The translations under genes were made by a program, and so were the position numbers. From Lycium barbarum (taxonomy: Eukaryota > Streptophyta > Magnoliopsida > Solanales > Solanaceae), in contig NC_083346.1 of the NCBI RefSeq assembly GCF_019175385.1, forward strand, positions 83,714,543 to 83,778,542: a stretch of DNA of 64,000 nt. The letters are read 5' to 3'. Within the stretch, counting starts at the first letter, position 1. Each line of letters begins with the position of its first letter. The notes beneath the pieces were generated by a model. The model saw nothing but the letters and a program-made list of their open reading frames with translations, did no database searches and had not been told where the DNA came from. Positions 20,897 to 32,538 of this stretch are shown here, piece after piece.

Positions 20897-23800
20897 ATGC
20901 CTCCGAAAAAGGTGACGGCCGCCCAGAAGAAAAAGGGAGTGGTAGGAGAGACCAGCCGGGCTCAGAGGGGTACTCGGACCCTCGCTCAGATGATGCGTGA
21001 TATTGCGTCTCGGCCAGCAGACTCTGCTACGTCTTCATCGTCAGAGGAGTCTGGAGCAGCTTCACCATTAGCTCCAGGGGCTCCAGCTCCCGCGCCTCCA
21101 GCTCCTCAGCCAGGGGCGGAGGACAGGACACTGAGAGAGGCTGTGCAGTTATTGACCACTCTGGTAGCGGGACAGGCTCGCAGACGCGGGCGGAGAGATG
21201 ATGATGATGACGATAGGCGTGACAGCCTGAGGGTTCGAGAGTTTCTATTATGTGGCCCTCCAGAGTTTTACGGGTCTAAGCCCGACGAGGACCCCCATGA
21301 CTTTATTCGGGGGATGCGGCGCTCACTAGATTTAGTCAGGGCTTCAGAGACTGAGTCTGTTGAGTTGGCTTCGCATAGACTACGGGATGTCGCTGCTCAC
21401 TGGTATGAGTCCTGGGAGCTATCTAGGGGTGAGGGTGCTTCCCCAGCTACTTGGGACGAGTTCGTGGCTGCTTTTACCCGCCACCTTTTGCCCCCAGAGT
21501 TACGGCGGGCGCGGGTTGACCGATTTTTACATCTGCAGCAGAGGGGTCGGAGTGTTCGTGAGTATAATATGGAGTTTGATTCTCTGGCCCGGTACGCACC
21601 TGCCATAGTAGCAGATATGGCCGATCGGATGCACAGATACGTGATGGGGTTAGACCGCTACTTGATTGATGGCTGTATGGCGGTGGCATTGCACACAGAC
21701 ATGGATATTGCCCGACTACAGGCTTATGCTCTGGGTATGGAGGACCGACATAGAGCTGATTATTCCAACAGAGATCGGGACAGGAGGCCGCCCAAGAGGG
21801 CCAGATCCGCAGGCTATTCTGGAGATTTCCGAGGCAGACAGCCTCAACAGCAGCAGCAGAGCAGATATCCTTCTCAGTCATCACGGGGTACACCCCCACA
21901 GTTTACCAGCAGGAGATCCGAGGGTGCCGGATATTCAGGGGCAGGCCCGAGCTCCAGGGTTTCAGGTTCACAGTTGGACAGAGGTTCCAGCAGTCAGATG
22001 AGGCCACCCAGACCTTTGTGTTCCTACTGTGGGAGACAGCACCCGGGAGAGTGTTTCCGAGCTACGGGTGCATGCTTTGTTTGCGGCCGTCAGGGCCATC
22101 AGATGAGAGACTGTCCGGCTAGAGGTGGTACAGGCAGTTCAACTCAGTCTACCGGGTCAGCCGGTGGTTCATCTTCAGCCTCGGTGGCGATGCGCCCTGC
22201 GGGGCGAGGTACTCCAGCACCAGCAGGCCGCGGCAGGGGTCGCGGCAGAGCTTCGGGTTCTAGCGGTCCTTTGAACCGCATTTATGCCTTAGCCAGCAGA
22301 CAGGACCAGGAGGCTTCACCTAATGTCGTCACAGGTATATTACTGGTTTTCTCTCGTGATGTGTATGCATTGATGGATCCTGGTTCTACATTATCATTTA
22401 TATCTCCACTCGTTGCTGATAAAATTAGGATAGAATCCGAACCGATAGAGCCTTTTGAGGTAGCTACACCAGTAGGGGATTCTGTTATAGCCAGTCAGAT
22501 TTATAGAGATTGTTCCGTGATTATCTGTGGCCGCTGCACTAAGGCGGATTTGGTAGAGTTAGATATGATCGAGTTTGACGTGATTATGGGTATGAATTGG
22601 CTAGCTTCTTGCTATGCTAATGTTGATTGTCAAAAGAAGATAGTCCGATTCCAATTCCCAGGGGAGCCAGTTATAGAGTGGGCAGGTAATACAGTATCGC
22701 TGAGGGGTAAGTTTATTTCATACCTCAAGGCTGAGAAAATGATCAGAAAGGGGTATATTTATCATCTGGTCCGTGTTCATGATTTAGAGGCAGAGGCACC
22801 GACTCTTCAGTCAGTCCCAGTGGTTAATGAATTTGTAGATGTATTCCCAGATGAGCTTCCGGGTCTTCCTCCCGAACGGGAGATAGAGTTTGCTATTGAT
22901 CTGTTGCCAAACACTCAGCCTATCTCTATTTCTCCGTACAGAATGGCACCTGCAGAATTGAAAGAATTGAAAGAGCAGCTGAGAGATTTATTGGAGAAGG
23001 GTTTCATTCGGCCTAGTGCGTCACCCTGGGGAGCTCCGGTATTATTTGTGAGGAAGAAAGACGGCTCGCTGCGGATGTGCATTGATTATCGGCAGTTGAA
23101 TAAGGTAACCATCAAGAATAAATATCCCCTCCCCAGGATTGATGATTTTTTTGATCAGCTGCAGGGTGCCAGGTACTTCTTGAAGATAGACCTGCGATCG
23201 GGTTACCATCAGGTACGGGTACGAGAGGCTGATATTCCCAAGACAGCATTCAGGACCCGATATGGGCACTATGAGTTCAGAGTTATGTCTTTTGGGCTGA
23301 CAAATGCCCCAACAGTATTTATGGACCTGATGAATCGGGTATTCAGACCGTTCTTGGATATGTTTGTGATCGTATTTATCGATGATATTCTGGTTTATTC
23401 TCGGTCAGAGGCAGAGCATGCGGACCATTTGAGGACGGTACTTGGCACACTTCGGCACCAGGAATTATATGCTAAATTTTCTAAGTGTGAATTCTGGTTA
23501 TCTTCAGTGGCATTTCTGGGACATATTATTGGGGCTGATGGCGTCCGGGTGGATACCCAGAAGATCGAGGCCGTAAAGCATTGGCCTAGACCTACGACAG
23601 CGACAGAGGTGCGTAGCTTTCTGGGATTGGCTGGTTATTATCGGAGATTCGTGGAGAAGTTTGCTTCCATTTCAGCGCCTTTGACAAGGCTGACTCAGAA
23701 GGGAGCTAAGTTTCAGTGGTCAGATGCTTGCGAGCGTAGCTTCCAGTTGCTGAAAGAGAAGTTGACTACGGCCCCAGTCCTGACACTTCCGGAGGGTCCA

Positions 23801-25744
23801 GATGGGTATGTGATTTATTGTGATGCCTCTGGTATTGGTTTGGGATGTGTGTTGATGCAGCACGGCAGGGTGATAGCTTATGCTTCCCGGCAGCTCAGAA
23901 AACATGAAAAGAATTATCCTACTCACGATTTGGAGCTGGCCGCGGTCATTCATGCGTTGAAGATGTGGAGACATTATTTATATGGGGTTCACGTTGACAT
24001 TTATACAGTTCATAAGAGCCTTCAGTACATCTTTAGGCAAAAGGAGCTGAACTTGCGGCAGCGGAGGTGGTTAGAGTTGCTGAAAGATTATGATGTTGAC
24101 ATTCTCTACCATCCTGGGAAAGCTAATGTTGTGGCGGATGCACTCAGCCGCAAGTCTATGGGCAGCCTAGCAGACGTGCCATCAGAGAATAAAGAAATGG
24201 TTTGCAATATTCATCAGTTGGCTAGTCTTGGAGTTCGCTTGGCTGATTCTGGAGATGTTGGGGTTTCTGTTCGAGGTATTGCTGAGTCCTCTATTACAGA
24301 AGATATTAAGCGGCATCAGTATGAGGATCCTATTCTGGCACAGTACAGAGTCGCAGCTCTAGCACAGGAGAAGACTCTGTTTGAGATTTCACCTGATGGA
24401 GTGTTATTTCACAGAGGCAGATTGTGTGTACCTGACGTTGCAGGGTTGCGGCGACAGGTTATGGACGAGGCACATTACGCCCGATATTCTGTTCACCCAG
24501 GGTCGACGAAGATGTACCATGATATCAGATGCCTATATTGGTGGGACGGTATGAAAAGAGATATAGCAGAGTTCGTTGCTCAGTGTCCAAATTGCCAGCC
24601 CGGTGGGCTATTGCAGGAGATGGAGATACCGACGTGGAAGTGGGAGATCATTAATATGGACTTTATTACAGGTCTACCTCGCACTCCATGGAGGTATGAT
24701 TCTATTTGGGTTATTGTTGATCGGCTGACGAAATCAGCCCATTTTCTTCCGGTTCGGACCACCTATTCAGCTGAGGATTATGCCAGGCTTTATGTCAGGG
24801 AGATTGTACGACTTCATGGAGTTCCTGTGTCTGTTATTTCCGATAGAGGTGCCCAGTTTACAGCTAAGTTCTGGAGATCGTTTCAGGAGGGATTGGGGAC
24901 CCAGGTGAGCCTGAGTACAGCCTTCCATCCCCAGTCCGACGGACAGGCCGAGCGCACTATTCAGACATTGGAAGATATGTTGCGTGCCTGTGTTATTGAT
25001 TTCAGGGGTAGCTGGGACGACCATTTACCTCCTGTTGAGTTTGCGTATAATAACAGCTACCACTCCAGTATTCAGATGGCACCATATGAGGCTTTGTATG
25101 GCAGGAGGTGTAGATTACCGATCGGTTGGTTTGATGTTGGGGAGACTGAGTTGATTGGCCCAGATGTGGTACAGCAGGCCGTGGATAAGGTGAAACTTAT
25201 TCGAGAAAGATTGTTGGCAGCCCAGAGCCGACAGAAATCTTATGCCGATAAGCGACGTCGACCGTTAGAGTTTCAGATTGGCGATTGGGTGTTCCTGAAA
25301 TTGTCACCGATGAAAGGTGTTATGCGATTTGGCAAGAAAGGAAAGCTCAGTCCGAGATATATTGGGCCCTATTTGATTATTCGCAAAATAGGCAAGGTGG
25401 CCTACGAATTGGATTTGCCAGCTGACTTGGGAGCGGTACACCCGGTATTTCATGTTTCTATGCATCGTAAGTGTATTGGTGACCCTTCCAGAGTCTTTCC
25501 TGTAGATGACATTCAGGTCACCGAGGAGCTATCTTATGAGGAGCAGCCTATAGCCATATTGGATCGTCAGGTAAAAAGGTTGCGGAACAAAGATATGGCC
25601 TCTGTTAAAGTGCTGTGGCGGAACAATAACCGAGAGGAAATGACCTGGGAATCTGAGGAGCATATGAAGAAGAAGTATCCTCATTTATTTTCAGGGCCTA
25701 CAGGTAATCCAATTCTCTATTTGACTATGTTGTTTGATAAATGA
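20897..25744 (+). CDS. gag-pol: Gag-Pol polyprotein of the Tekay/Del-like element
   Basis: One uninterrupted frame of 1615 codons. The start is ATG 20897 ([14 protein letters not shown]); the codon before it is GTG. Order: Gag capsid region about residues 90-260; a degenerate knuckle ([12 protein letters not shown]) and a true CCHC knuckle C393-C406 ([14 protein letters not shown]); protease with LMDPGST, Asp494; reverse transcriptase with FIDD, Asp829/Asp830; RNase H with Asp976, Glu1013 and Asp1081; integrase zinc finger H1193, H1200, C1230, C1233; catalytic Asp1255, Asp1316, Glu1352 with the expected 35-residue spacing; GPY-type region; C-terminal chromodomain about 1560-1600 ([16 protein letters not shown]). 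It would package its RNA, copy it to DNA and integrate it, with the chromodomain steering to heterochromatin. Oddities: the third RNase H acid position (TDHKSL) reads TVHKSL, Val1038, and eight residues present in element B just after CPNCQ are absent. So it looks intact but may be defective. Confidence 0.97.
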   Translation: MPPKKVTAAQKKKGVVGETSRAQRGTRTLAQMMRDIASRPADSATSSSSEESGAASPLAPGAPAPAPPAPQPGAEDRTLREAVQLLTTLVAGQARRRGRRDDDDDDRRDSLRVREFLLCGPPEFYGSKPDEDPHDFIRGMRRSLDLVRASETESVELASHRLRDVAAHWYESWELSRGEGASPATWDEFVAAFTRHLLPPELRRARVDRFLHLQQRGRSVREYNMEFDSLARYAPAIVADMADRMHRYVMGLDRYLIDGCMAVALHTDMDIARLQAYALGMEDRHRADYSNRDRDRRPPKRARSAGYSGDFRGRQPQQQQQSRYPSQSSRGTPPQFTSRRSEGAGYSGAGPSSRVSGSQLDRGSSSQMRPPRPLCSYCGRQHPGECFRATGACFVCGRQGHQMRDCPARGGTGSSTQSTGSAGGSSSASVAMRPAGRGTPAPAGRGRGRGRASGSSGPLNRIYALASRQDQEASPNVVTGILLVFSRDVYALMDPGSTLSFISPLVADKIRIESEPIEPFEVATPVGDSVIASQIYRDCSVIICGRCTKADLVELDMIEFDVIMGMNWLASCYANVDCQKKIVRFQFPGEPVIEWAGNTVSLRGKFISYLKAEKMIRKGYIYHLVRVHDLEAEAPTLQSVPVVNEFVDVFPDELPGLPPEREIEFAIDLLPNTQPISISPYRMAPAELKELKEQLRDLLEKGFIRPSASPWGAPVLFVRKKDGSLRMCIDYRQLNKVTIKNKYPLPRIDDFFDQLQGARYFLKIDLRSGYHQVRVREADIPKTAFRTRYGHYEFRVMSFGLTNAPTVFMDLMNRVFRPFLDMFVIVFIDDILVYSRSEAEHADHLRTVLGTLRHQELYAKFSKCEFWLSSVAFLGHIIGADGVRVDTQKIEAVKHWPRPTTATEVRSFLGLAGYYRRFVEKFASISAPLTRLTQKGAKFQWSDACERSFQLLKEKLTTAPVLTLPEGPDGYVIYCDASGIGLGCVLMQHGRVIAYASRQLRKHEKNYPTHDLELAAVIHALKMWRHYLYGVHVDIYTVHKSLQYIFRQKELNLRQRRWLELLKDYDVDILYHPGKANVVADALSRKSMGSLADVPSENKEMVCNIHQLASLGVRLADSGDVGVSVRGIAESSITEDIKRHQYEDPILAQYRVAALAQEKTLFEISPDGVLFHRGRLCVPDVAGLRRQVMDEAHYARYSVHPGSTKMYHDIRCLYWWDGMKRDIAEFVAQCPNCQPGGLLQEMEIPTWKWEIINMDFITGLPRTPWRYDSIWVIVDRLTKSAHFLPVRTTYSAEDYARLYVREIVRLHGVPVSVISDRGAQFTAKFWRSFQEGLGTQVSLSTAFHPQSDGQAERTIQTLEDMLRACVIDFRGSWDDHLPPVEFAYNNSYHSSIQMAPYEALYGRRCRLPIGWFDVGETELIGPDVVQQAVDKVKLIRERLLAAQSRQKSYADKRRRPLEFQIGDWVFLKLSPMKGVMRFGKKGKLSPRYIGPYLIIRKIGKVAYELDLPADLGAVHPVFHVSMHRKCIGDPSRVFPVDDIQVTEELSYEEQPIAILDRQVKRLRNKDMASVKVLWRNNNREEMTWESEEHMKKKYPHLFSGPTGNPILYLTMLFDK

Positions 25745-25825
25745 ATCGTTGATCAATGATTGTATTGTTGTGATAGTTAGTAAGGAAACTCCCCCAAATT
25801 GTTGTATGACCGGTAAGGTTAATCT

Positions 25826-25861
25826 GACATTCGATGACGAATGTTCTAAAGGGGGGGAGGA
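25826..25861 (+). other. Palindrome and polypurine tract
   Basis: GACATTCG...CGAATGTT at 25826-25845 followed by CTAAAGGGGGGGAGGA up to the 3' LTR. The palindrome carries one mismatch in its first base pair. Confidence 0.9.
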
Positions 25862-28800
25862 TGTTAGAACCCGTATTTTTGTACAGTGGAATAATCCGGA
25901 TTTATTTATGATAAGCTAAGGACAAAATTATTTTGGGATACAAAGTCGGGATTCTTGACCTTCGAATTTATTTTGAGATATAAGTTGTGCATGAATTTAT
26001 TGGTATGGAACAATTAGGAAAATTTGGGACCAAAAGTGATAAAATTTGAAGTGGAAAGTCATCCACAAATTCCATGTGGTGCCCACACAACTTTGTGTCA
26101 TCTTCTAAGTGGAACAACTCATTATGTGGGCCAAGGGACCTTGACCAAGTCTTGCTAACTTAAATAAAGATGACCACTTCATTTTTCTCTTCATCCACAC
26201 TTAAAAAAAAAAAAAAAAAAAAAGAAGTGAAGCTCCCTCCATTAAGGAGCTCACGGCCACAACCCAAAAAAAAATAAAAAAATCCACCTCCATTTCTTGT
26301 CCTTCTAAAATTATTTTGATGATGAAAACCTATTATATTGAGGTCCCTAAGTAGCGTGGAAGCATCGTTGGAGCGATCAACCCATTGTTTTTCATCTTTT
26401 GGAAACCCTAGCCTATTGGAAGTTGAAGAGAAAAAGGTAAGATTTGATCTTGTATTTGTGTTATGAAGGTTCTATTCATGTTGTAGTATCTTATTATGGT
26501 TGAAAATCATGAAATAAAGAATGGTGAAGTGGATGCCATATGTATGAGGGTTGGGCGTGTGACGGGTGTTGTTGTGTTGTGATTAAAATTATGAATTAAT
26601 GTTTAGTTAGTTGATTATGATCATTGTAAGGTGAAGAACAATTGGAAATCATCCATATATGTGTATGTGTAGTTTTGATTGAAATGGGTCACATTATATG
26701 ACGATGAACGAATGAACGTCGCTTAATGTTTTAATCGTCGTCGCTATGAATCTTATGTTGGAAATGAATGTTTGTTGACTCAAAATGATGTTGTTAATGT
26801 GCGGACTGTTTTTGGAGGTTATTGTATATTTATTGTAATTGGTATATTGATGAGATAGCATTGTTAGAATGTAAATTGAGGATACAAACCATGATTTGGA
26901 AATGAAAAAAAAAAACAATAAATTAAAGGGCTGTCTCGGTTGGGGCTGTGTTCGGCCAGCTTGGAGAAAAAAATTTGGGTTGTTGGAAATGTTGTATGAA
27001 TTGCTTAGAATGTCTTGAAATGTTTTTGGTATGGGTTCGGGTTAGTATGTGAGCGTATAAGCGTCGATTTTGGCTTGAAGGTAAGTCGTCGAATTGAATT
27101 TATGAAAGTTGATGAATGATGGAAAAGAGAGCTATTATTGTTGTATTACCTTTCGGATTGATTATTAATGTTGTTAGGTTGGTTGCTGTTGTTGTTGTTG
27201 ATTGATACGGCCGAGTTAAATTCTCGGGGTAGCCTATTTACAGGGGAAATGCTGCCCAAATTTCTATAGAATTAAGGGCGAAATTGGAATTTAATGCCCA
27301 AAAAGTCTTTAGCTAATGTTTGGCATTTTATGGCTTGTTTATAGATCGTGGGCAGCCCGAATCATAGGTTGGATTTAGCTTGAGTTTGGATCGTATTGGA
27401 GAGCGTTTGAGGTATGTAAAGTAATCTTCCTTCTTCGGCATGCCTTAGTTAAAATAGGCTATGATATAAGCCTCGAGGAAACTCTATTCTCACAATCCGA
27501 GCATGTTTATGAATCGCATTTGTTCTTTGGCATCCTTGCCTTGTCATGGCAAAACATTGATCCTTATGTTCTTGGAATCCATAATTTGTAAAGATTATAT
27601 GAAAGCTGATTTTTGTTTTAAAGTTCATTCTTTAGCGATTCCAAAACTTCAAACGCTCATAATTTCCTCAGAAAAGCTCGGATTGCTTTGAAATTTTCGT
27701 AGGAGTTTGTATGATATAAAATGAGTATGATTTTCATAGGCGGGCTCAGTTCGGGCCTATACTCGTCCGTGGGTCCCGCGACGCCCTTTAGGTAATTTCG
27801 GTAACTTTGGGAAGAAAATGTTGTAATTATTGTTCCGATTTCAAATATGACTATTTTACTTATCTTTTGGATTTATGATGATGATTTTATGCATATGATT
27901 CCTCACTACTCCGCTCGTGCCCTATGATATCGTTCGCCGGTTCCCGGGCCGGTTTTGTTGTCGTGCGCTTTGTGATACATTCCGGTGTTATGCTGTGATT
28001 ATGGTTCACCGTGCTCCTCGCTCGAGGGCCGGGTTCCACTTATGTTTGGCGTTATGCTGTGTTCGGTGTTATGCTGTGTTGTGATGTGTGACGGGGATTC
28101 GGAGATTTGAAACTTTCTGGTGTTATGCTGTGTTGTGGCGCCATCGACAGGCGGGCGACCACATTTTCCTGTGCCCTATGCATAATTTATACTTTGGAAA
28201 TAAACATTTTGATATTTTTTTTTATATGTATTATTTTCTATATATCTGATTCGATTATTGTTCAGAATTATTTCTGTACCTTCTGCTTTGCATACTCAGT
28301 ACATATTTCGTACTGACCCCCTTCTCCGGGGGCTGCGTTTCATGCCCGCAGGTACGGACGCGCAGCCTGGTGATCCACCTGTTTAGGACACCCTTTCTGC
28401 TATTCGGAGTGCTCCTCTCTTTCTGGAGCTTATACTTTTGGTATATATATTTTTATTAGTGCATTTGTATATATTCGTTCATGGGTACGGCGGGGCCCTG
28501 TCCTGTCATATGATTCTGTCGGTCTGTTTAGAGGTCTGTGGACATGTTTGTGGGTTAGGGTCTTTCTGTATGGATGTATGTACATGTCGTTTGGGCGATC
28601 CCATACGCCGAGGCGGCCGGTCCGCATATGTTGTTTGGGCGATCCTATACGCCGAGGCGGCCAGTCCGCATATGTTTATGAATTGCTTGGTTAGCCCTGT
28701 GTGGCTTTTGTTGGTATTTTCTGCGTGCAGGGTATATTGGATAGTCGGTAAAACAAAGGAAACTCTGCCGAAATTTTTCTGGAAATTACCTAAATTTGAA

Positions 28801-28925
28801 ATAAAGCCTTGTCGGCTTCCGCGATATACTAGAATGAGTTGATAGAATTTGAGATAATATTTAATAGATGGGTTCGGGTGCCCAGATCGGGCACTAGTCA
28901 CGGCCTACGGGGTTGGGTCGTGACA
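25862..28925 (+). repeat. 3' LTR of the full-length element
   Basis: 3064 bp, TGTTAGAACCC...GTGACA. It keeps the conserved GGTATGTAAAG...GGCATG block (27411-27450) that the 5' LTR lost. Donor-like GT at 26437. Confidence 0.95.
28298..28429 (+). other. LTR hairpin module, copy 6
   Basis: Same four stems as in the 5' LTR; GCTCC 28411-28415 with GGAGC 28425-28429. One loop base differs between the LTRs (CCGGAGC versus CTGGAGC) and does not affect the stem. Confidence 0.75.
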
Positions 28926-28929
28926 GTAC

Positions 28930-29290
28930 GGCCCGATCCATACATAACATATTAGTGCCGAGGAACGTACGGCCCGATCCATATATATATAACATAGTAG
29001 TGCCGAGGAACGTTCGGCCCGATCCATAGATATATTATATAACATAATAGTGCCGAGGAACGTTCGGCCCGATCCATAAATATATTATACTGCTGGGGAA
29101 CGTGCAACCCGATCCATATATATATTATACTTCTGCGGAACATGCAGCTCGATCCATATATATATTATACTGTTGCGGAACGTGCAGCCCGATCCATATA
29201 TATATTATACTGCTGCGGAACGTGCAGCCCGATCCATACATATATTATACTGCTGCGGAACGTGCAGCCCGATCCATATATATAACATAT
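28930..29290 (+). repeat. Tandem array, about nine units of 40-50 bp
   Basis: Units of the form C(G/A)(G/A)CCCGATCCATA-(TA-rich)-TGC(C/T)G(A/C)GGAACGT. The last five units are ~40 bp and nearly identical, the first ones longer and more diverged. The array lies in the right part of the 17556-31417 solo LTR immediately after the Tekay-like insertion site. Confidence 0.9.
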
Positions 29291-31438
29291 ACATATCCAC
29301 AGTAATACTTCCTTTGAGAAACATGTCTTGTTCATATATATACAAAAAACCGAACATATCATGTTGCCGAGGCGTCGGCTCCGATCAATATATAACATAA
29401 CATGTTAGTGGCGAGTATAACATAGTGCACACAATGATATAACCGGCCCAAGGCTCGGCGGTCGACATGATAGTAGCACGCACGATCGGAGTATCGAGAA
29501 CCATATGTATATACATAAATTCTAAGACTCAATGGACAAGTATACTCACCGACCCCTGAAGGCTCAGAAACAAGTTTCGGGTCAATCGGATTTAGTATAA
29601 GAAGGTTAGGAGCGTTTGAAGTATTGAACCTCTTACGAACGTTTCAGAAGCCGTTTTGGAAAATCGAAGCAACAATCATATCAAGTATCTTTCGGATATC
29701 GTTATGGATCAAATCAAATAGAGCTTTTGGAACCATATGTACGTATCAAAATGTTTCAAAGACTCGATGGGATGATCAAACGTGCCATCATTTGGAAAAC
29801 TAAGACATTAGTCATATCAACTATCTTTCGAATCCCATTCGGAAACATATCAACCGAACTTTGGACATCATAGATAGGCATCAAAACCATATGAAAGAAC
29901 TTATGGAAATCAAGAACGTTAGCCATCCTAGTGGCTCTAAAAATAGGAGTTTCTTTGGAATCATATACACATCGTATGTTCGTTTCACAAAGATCATGCC
30001 AAAAGAAAGAAAAGGTAAGCCTTACATACCTTGCCCGCTTTCTACGCAAATCCGAATTTGAGTCTTTGGCTCGCAAGATCTACAACAATATTCGTACATA
30101 CCAAACATTAGCCATAAATGCTTAAGAGTCCAATTCTAAACCAACACTTTATTTACAGAAATTTCGGCAGCATTTCCCCTGTAAATCCACCATCTCCGAG
30201 AATTCAACTCGGCCAAAAATACAACAACAAATCTGAGAATTTAACTCGGCCAAAATATCAACAACAATACCAACAATTATTCTAACAATATCCACAATCG
30301 ATTCAAAACACATACTAGCATTAGCAACTTCTTTCTACAAACTTTGACGACTTTCCATCTACGTTCAATTCATAATCGCCTACATATGCAAGTACTAACC
30401 CGCCACCATTCAAACAATATTCACGAACACTTCAACAATCCGCCTTACATTCCAAACGGCCAAACCAACATACTACCCGAAACCTTTCAAATTCAACAAG
30501 AACAACAACAATACATTTTCTTCTTCCAAATTCATGAACTATACCAACAATTCACACTTTAGCAACTCTATTTTCATAATTACATAAAACCATATTAAAA
30601 TCACATTAGTTCCTACAACAACCCACAACCAATTTCAATGCCAACTTGAACCCTTAAACTTTCATTTGCATCATAAAGTCCACAACAACACAACTAACAT
30701 ACTAAGTAAATTAATTCATCTCTTCTCCACCATACAACACACACACCCACATGGCCACACACAACACACCTTATTTCCATAATTTTCATTCATTTCTACA
30801 TACTACAACATACATAAACCTTCCATAACATATAAAAGAAGAGTAATTCTTACCTTTTTCCTTAACTTCTCACTTGACTAGATTCTTGGACTTGCCACAA
30901 AGAGTAGTCTTCTTGCTCCAACAATTATACCACGTTAAAGAGGACCATTGAATTAGTAGGAATACTAGAAGATTATATTTTTTTGGATCAAGATGAAAGG
31001 CTTCAATTTTTTTTTCTTTTTTTCTTGTTCTTTGCCGAAAATGGGGTGGTCTTCTTTTCTCTCAAAGCTTCTTGATTTTTCTTTGGGTTGAAGATGAATT
31101 TTATCATCTTTTAGTGGGATATATTAACTCTCATATGGGCCTTGGCCCATACCAAGTTGGCCGGCCACTCTTGGCCATTTATCAAGCCCATTTTTGTTTT
31201 CTTTTTATTCCAAGCCCATTTTATTTCATGACAAATTTTTGTAATTCACGAAACTATTTTTCAAATTTCCAATTTTGCCCTTAGCCTTCCTCAATATTTC
31301 CGCATCAATATTTTTCATGAACAACTTATATATTAAATAAAATCAAAATATTGCCTTATCTCTTACTAGTCACAATTTTCTCAAATTATCCGAGTGTGCA
31401 AAATACGGGATATAACAGTAAGCGAGGCGTTAGAATAA

Positions 31439-31443
<5 letters not shown>

Positions 31444-31508
<65 letters not shown>
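31444..31508. repeat. (TA)n microsatellite
   Basis: About 65 bp of uninterrupted AT repeat in the LARD-like interior. Confidence 0.95.
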
Positions 31509-31511
<3 letters not shown>

Positions 31512-32460
31512 TGCGTATGATATCCCATATGTGGATGTATCAACGGGTATGTGTATCCCAGCAACCGGCGTTGTGGTATATTGAAGGCATTGATCGAACA
31601 GGGTAATAAAGTTCAAGTGACAGAAGAACTCTACCAGGTAAGCTGATGTTGTTTTCACTACAGGTTAGGTTTGGAGAGTTCTAAGGCAATGACATCTGGA
31701 AATGAAAGAAAGTGAGTATATGGAAGGTAAGGAGATCAAAATGTCGAAAGAGTAAAATGTAAGAAACATGAGTGAGTGAAGCCTCCAAGAGAGACGACGG
31801 GCAGAGCACGAGACTATTTGGGTAAGAAAATTTCGAAGACAGGCATGTGAAAGGGATAAAGTGTGGTAGTATGGGACAAAAGAGGAATGTGTAGGGTTAG
31901 AGAACAGATTTCGATAAGTGTGGCTAAAAGGATAATGACCACGACGAGAAATATGAAGTAAGAGAAAGAATGATTAGGCCTTGCTACGACGCTAAAAGAT
32001 TTTCAACTCTCGAAGGGTACATGTAAAGTGGTAAATGTATAGTCATATTGATATGGTTGCCTCGGACATGGAGAAGTTTTCCTAAAAGATGACTTAAGAA
32101 TAGAACGGATTTGCACGTTTAAGGGAATATTTCTATTTCACGAACTTCCGAGCCGATACTATAAATAACAAGAGGAGAAGGGCGCTCGAGGAGGAAAGAA
32201 CTCAATAAAGGTTAAGGGTGAAAATAGAGAAGGTATACTAATGGGCTGATCGAAGAAAGAGTAGAGCATTTAGAAGTAACGTAACTGGGAAAATTTTAAC
32301 CATGGGAGTAAGAAGGATATTTTAGCGAGTTGCCGGTAGGAAACCGATCAATCACCCAGATAAGAATGAGGATGATGGGGCGACACATATGATTAGAAAA
32401 TTAATGACATAAGGCAAGAATTCCTGTAAAGACCGAGAGATTCGATTATAAAGGAAATAG

Positions 32461-32538
32461 AGTGTAATGTAAGGAACGTGCATGGAGGACAACCTGGCTG
32501 TGTAATGTAAGGAACGTGCATGGAGGACAACCTGGCCG
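32461..32538 (+). repeat. 39-bp tandem duplication
   Basis: Two almost identical copies of a unit starting TGTAATGTAAGGAACGTG and ending GACAACCTGGC; one base differs at the end of the unit. Confidence 0.85.

Larger units (their letters stand above)
17681..28925 (+). mobile_element. Full-length Tekay/Del-like chromovirus (Ty3/gypsy)
   Basis: Complete structure: 5' LTR 17681-20688, primer-binding site 20693, gag-pol 20897-25744, polypurine tract 25846-25861, 3' LTR 25862-28925. The flanks ATACG (17676-17680) and GTACG (28926-28930) are a 5-bp target duplication with one mismatch. By eye about a dozen substitutions separate the ~3-kb LTRs, plus one indel patch and homopolymer changes, so the insertion is young. 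Large LTRs, a single fused gag-pol frame and a C-terminal chromodomain point to the Tekay/Del clade. It sits inside the 17556-31417 solo LTR. Confidence 0.95.
17556..31417 (-). mobile_element. Solo LTR, minus orientation, TSD GTAAG, split by the full-length element
   Basis: The left end TGTCACGACCCAACC is at 17556. The right end ...ACGGGATATAACA is at 31417. It is flanked by perfect duplications GTAAG (17551-17555 and 31418-31422). The LTR itself consists of 17556-17680 and 28926-31417, about 2.6 kb; the rest is the inserted Tekay-like element. It contains a tandem array near its left side, where other LTRs have the hairpin module, and retains the GAAATTTCGGCAGC motif (near 30160) and a GTAAGAAT donor-like site at about 30853 on the minus strand. 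Confidence 0.9.

Noticed and set aside
28930..29290. CRISPR-like appearance of evenly spaced repeats
   Set aside because: The units are directly adjacent with no unique spacers, and the window is plant nuclear DNA. It is an ordinary tandem array.
30344..30562. Asn/Gln/His-rich short frame in the minus solo LTR
   Set aside because: CAA/AAC-rich LTR sequence; similar frames appear at equivalent places in other minus LTRs without conserved residues.
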